From positions 1 to 6,031 of the forward strand of contig JAUXGY010000126.1 in NCBI GenBank assembly GCA_030621805.1: a DNA stretch of 6,031 bases, given 5' to 3'. Below, piece by piece: positions 4,668 to 6,031 of the stretch. The notes beneath the pieces were generated by a model. That model saw nothing but the letters and a program-made list of their open reading frames with translations. It had not been told where the DNA came from and searched no databases. The position numbers and the translations under genes are program-made. The stretch's first letter is position 1, and every line of letters starts with the position of its first letter. Source of the stretch: Kiritimatiellales bacterium. GTDB lineage: Bacteria > Verrucomicrobiota > Kiritimatiellia > Kiritimatiellales > Pontiellaceae.

Positions 4668-6031
4668 GTGAAAATTATAGACTTCCCATTACGATGGTGC
4701 AGGCCTTCCTGGTCCCGGTTTCTGGCCCTGGTCGCAGGCGCGGGAATCGCGGCGCCCTGTGTGGCGGTTTCTTTGACTGCGCTGGGGGCCCCCGCCGTCG
4801 CCGCCCACATGGTTGCCGCCCTTCTTGTCGTCGCCGGGGCAGCCATCGCTTATGCCATGGCACCGGCTGCCCTCGCCGCCGTTGACAAGGGCACCTGGAT
4901 TCTCTTTGTCCTCTGGTTTCTGCTCGCCGCCGGAGCGGTATACAAGATTTCTTCACTCATGCTGTTCATCGATGACGTGTCCCGGACCGAACATGCCTAC
5001 CAGCGATCGTTTCGAAATCTCGACGATCCTGATCTGACCAAGCCCTTCTACCTGAAGCACAACTGCTCCACCTGCTATCTGGTAGCGGCCCATCTGGCAG
5101 GAAACGGGGTCGAAAACCTCTACGACAAGAAGTATTACAAAAACGCGGAGGAGCCGACCGCCATCCACGATACCATCGGGGAAGCCTTCAGCGTCGATCA
5201 GTTCCAGTATCCACCACCGTTCTTGCTAGGACCTTATCTGGCGCTTCAAACCGGCCTCGATTTCTTTCAGATCCGTGCCCTTTGGTTCGCACTGTCGGTG
5301 CTGCTCTTCGTGTTTGTCAGCGGTGTAATCACTGTCTGGATCTGCGGCTGGAGATTTCACGCGCTGTGGTTGATTTGGCCCGCCATGTTGGTCTCCCCTT
5401 CGGTGATCGGGACCCTGCAGATAGGAAACGCCCACCCCTTCATGATCCTGATCGCGACCCTGGCCATGATCCTCTTCAGAAAGCAGCGGTTTTTCCTGGG
5501 GGGAGGGTTGCTGGCCTACGCGGTTCTATCCAAGCTCTTTCCGGGTATACTGCTGGCCTATCTGGTGTTTCGGCGCAAGTGGAAGGCGGTTGCGTGGACT
5601 TCAGGATGGGCCGTATTCCTGAGCGCGGCAACCCTTCTGGCTTTCGGCACGACCCCCTTCAGGGCATTTCTCAGCCATCAATTGCCTGGGCTCGCCAGCG
5701 GTGAGGCCTTTTCATTCGCGTTCACCATGCGGGCACCCATGCTGGACAATTCCTCGGTCACGGGTATCCCCTATAAGCTTGCCGAACTGGGGATCACCTT
5801 TCCATGGGAAACGGCAATAACCGCCAGCATCTTTACTTGGATCTACACCCTGATTGTGATCGCCGTGGTCGTACTTGCCGCCCGCCGCCACGCAGCGGCG
5901 GGTTCTCCATTGACGGACGTCGGATTGACCTCGGAGACGAAACTTTGCATGGCTCGATTGTGGGTAGCGTTGCTCGTACTCGGCCAACTTCGCAGCCCGT
6001 TTCTCCCAGGCACATACGGTAATACGGCCAT
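4668..6031 (+). CDS. GT87/DUF2029-family membrane glycosyltransferase, 3' end outside window
   Basis: From GTG at 4668 the frame stays open to the window end (454 codons plus two bases). The product is a polytopic membrane protein. Hydrophobic segments are visible at about residues 18-40, 45-65, 76-100, 203-225, 232-248, 256-270, 276-300, 308-326 and 385-405, with another starting near 430. The first large loop carries acidic residues in FIDDVSRTEH (100-109) and a CSTC pair (133-136). QFQYPPPFLLGPYLAL (178-193) matches the YPP.....P segment of DUF2029/GT87 proteins. IGNAHPFMIL (252-261), then AYAVLSKLFPGILLAYL and FRRKW, corresponds to the family's GQ.N.LL...K..P...L..RRW stretch, with GNAHP in place of the usual GQxN. 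LRSPFLPGTY (441-450) resembles the end motif. The family uses polyprenyl-phosphate-linked mannose or related sugars at the membrane; the acceptor here is unknown. Neighbouring cell-envelope genes would be outside the window. Confidence 0.82.
   Translation, partial: MKIIDFPLRWCRPSWSRFLALVAGAGIAAPCVAVSLTALGAPAVAAHMVAALLVVAGAAIAYAMAPAALAAVDKGTWILFVLWFLLAAGAVYKISSLMLFIDDVSRTEHAYQRSFRNLDDPDLTKPFYLKHNCSTCYLVAAHLAGNGVENLYDKKYYKNAEEPTAIHDTIGEAFSVDQFQYPPPFLLGPYLALQTGLDFFQIRALWFALSVLLFVFVSGVITVWICGWRFHALWLIWPAMLVSPSVIGTLQIGNAHPFMILIATLAMILFRKQRFFLGGGLLAYAVLSKLFPGILLAYLVFRRKWKAVAWTSGWAVFLSAATLLAFGTTPFRAFLSHQLPGLASGEAFSFAFTMRAPMLDNSSVTGIPYKLAELGITFPWETAITASIFTWIYTLIVIAVVVLAARRHAAAGSPLTDVGLTSETKLCMARLWVALLVLGQLRSPFLPGTYGNTA

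Noticed and set aside
4655..4885. ATG-started plus-strand frame before the membrane gene
   Set aside because: It is out of frame with the long glycosyltransferase frame, its Arg/Cys/Gly-rich product is typical of a shifted GC-rich gene, and the GGAG fits the GTG at 4668 instead.
5226..5987. Open frames on both strands in the last 800 bases
   Set aside because: They are shadows of the membrane glycosyltransferase, whose hydrophobic pattern and family motifs are continuous through this part.

Overview
The window is a bacterial chromosomal segment of moderate G+C. Two conserved core-type regions flank a patchwork of accessory and decayed sequence. No rRNA, tRNA or single-copy taxonomic marker is present, so the host can only be guessed. 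The kinase/RNase H pair resembles proteobacterial versions. The four-helix-bundle suffix remnant, orphan AAA ATPase and insertion-sequence debris are typical of large, IS-rich genomes such as Desulfobacterota or PVC-group bacteria (inference).

Left (1-1158, + strand): the 3' part of a RIO1-like protein kinase gene overlaps the start of a compact RNase H gene by an ATGA, so the two are probably co-transcribed and translationally coupled. Next (1190-1467, - strand) is the frameshifted C-terminal remnant of a four-helix-bundle 'suffix' protein ending in a C4 zinc ribbon. It is followed by a complete AAA-type ATPase gene (1492-2682, - strand). The ATPase promoter region carries a perfect 11-bp inverted repeat with one arm between the -35 and -10 boxes, which suggests a repressor or autoregulatory operator.

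Middle (2742-4462): a small signal-peptide gene on the - strand is interrupted by a one-base expansion of a G6 run. Beyond it is a pair of degenerate direct repeats carrying TGACCCCTT. Then come two broken transposase genes placed head to head: an IS91-family (HUH/Y2) fragment on the - strand and the last ~63 codons of an IS110-family transposase on the + strand. The non-coding stretch after the IS110 stop has three compact hairpins and six GAAACC copies, and is a candidate structured 3' end (bridge/seek RNA) of the IS110 element.

Right (4463-6031, + strand): a near-consensus sigma-70 promoter, a leader of about 170 nt, and a GTG-started integral-membrane GT87/DUF2029 glycosyltransferase gene that runs off the window.

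The most unusual pattern is a short TGACCC(C)TT(CG)-like motif occurring six times, all in the same orientation. It lies only at boundaries between modules: beside the ATPase stop codon, at the ends of the small secreted gene and the IS91 fragment, and before the membrane gene. It may mark a repeat or insertion mechanism that built this patchwork. Two independent one-base changes in G runs are either real gene-inactivating or phase-variable events, or sequencing errors.
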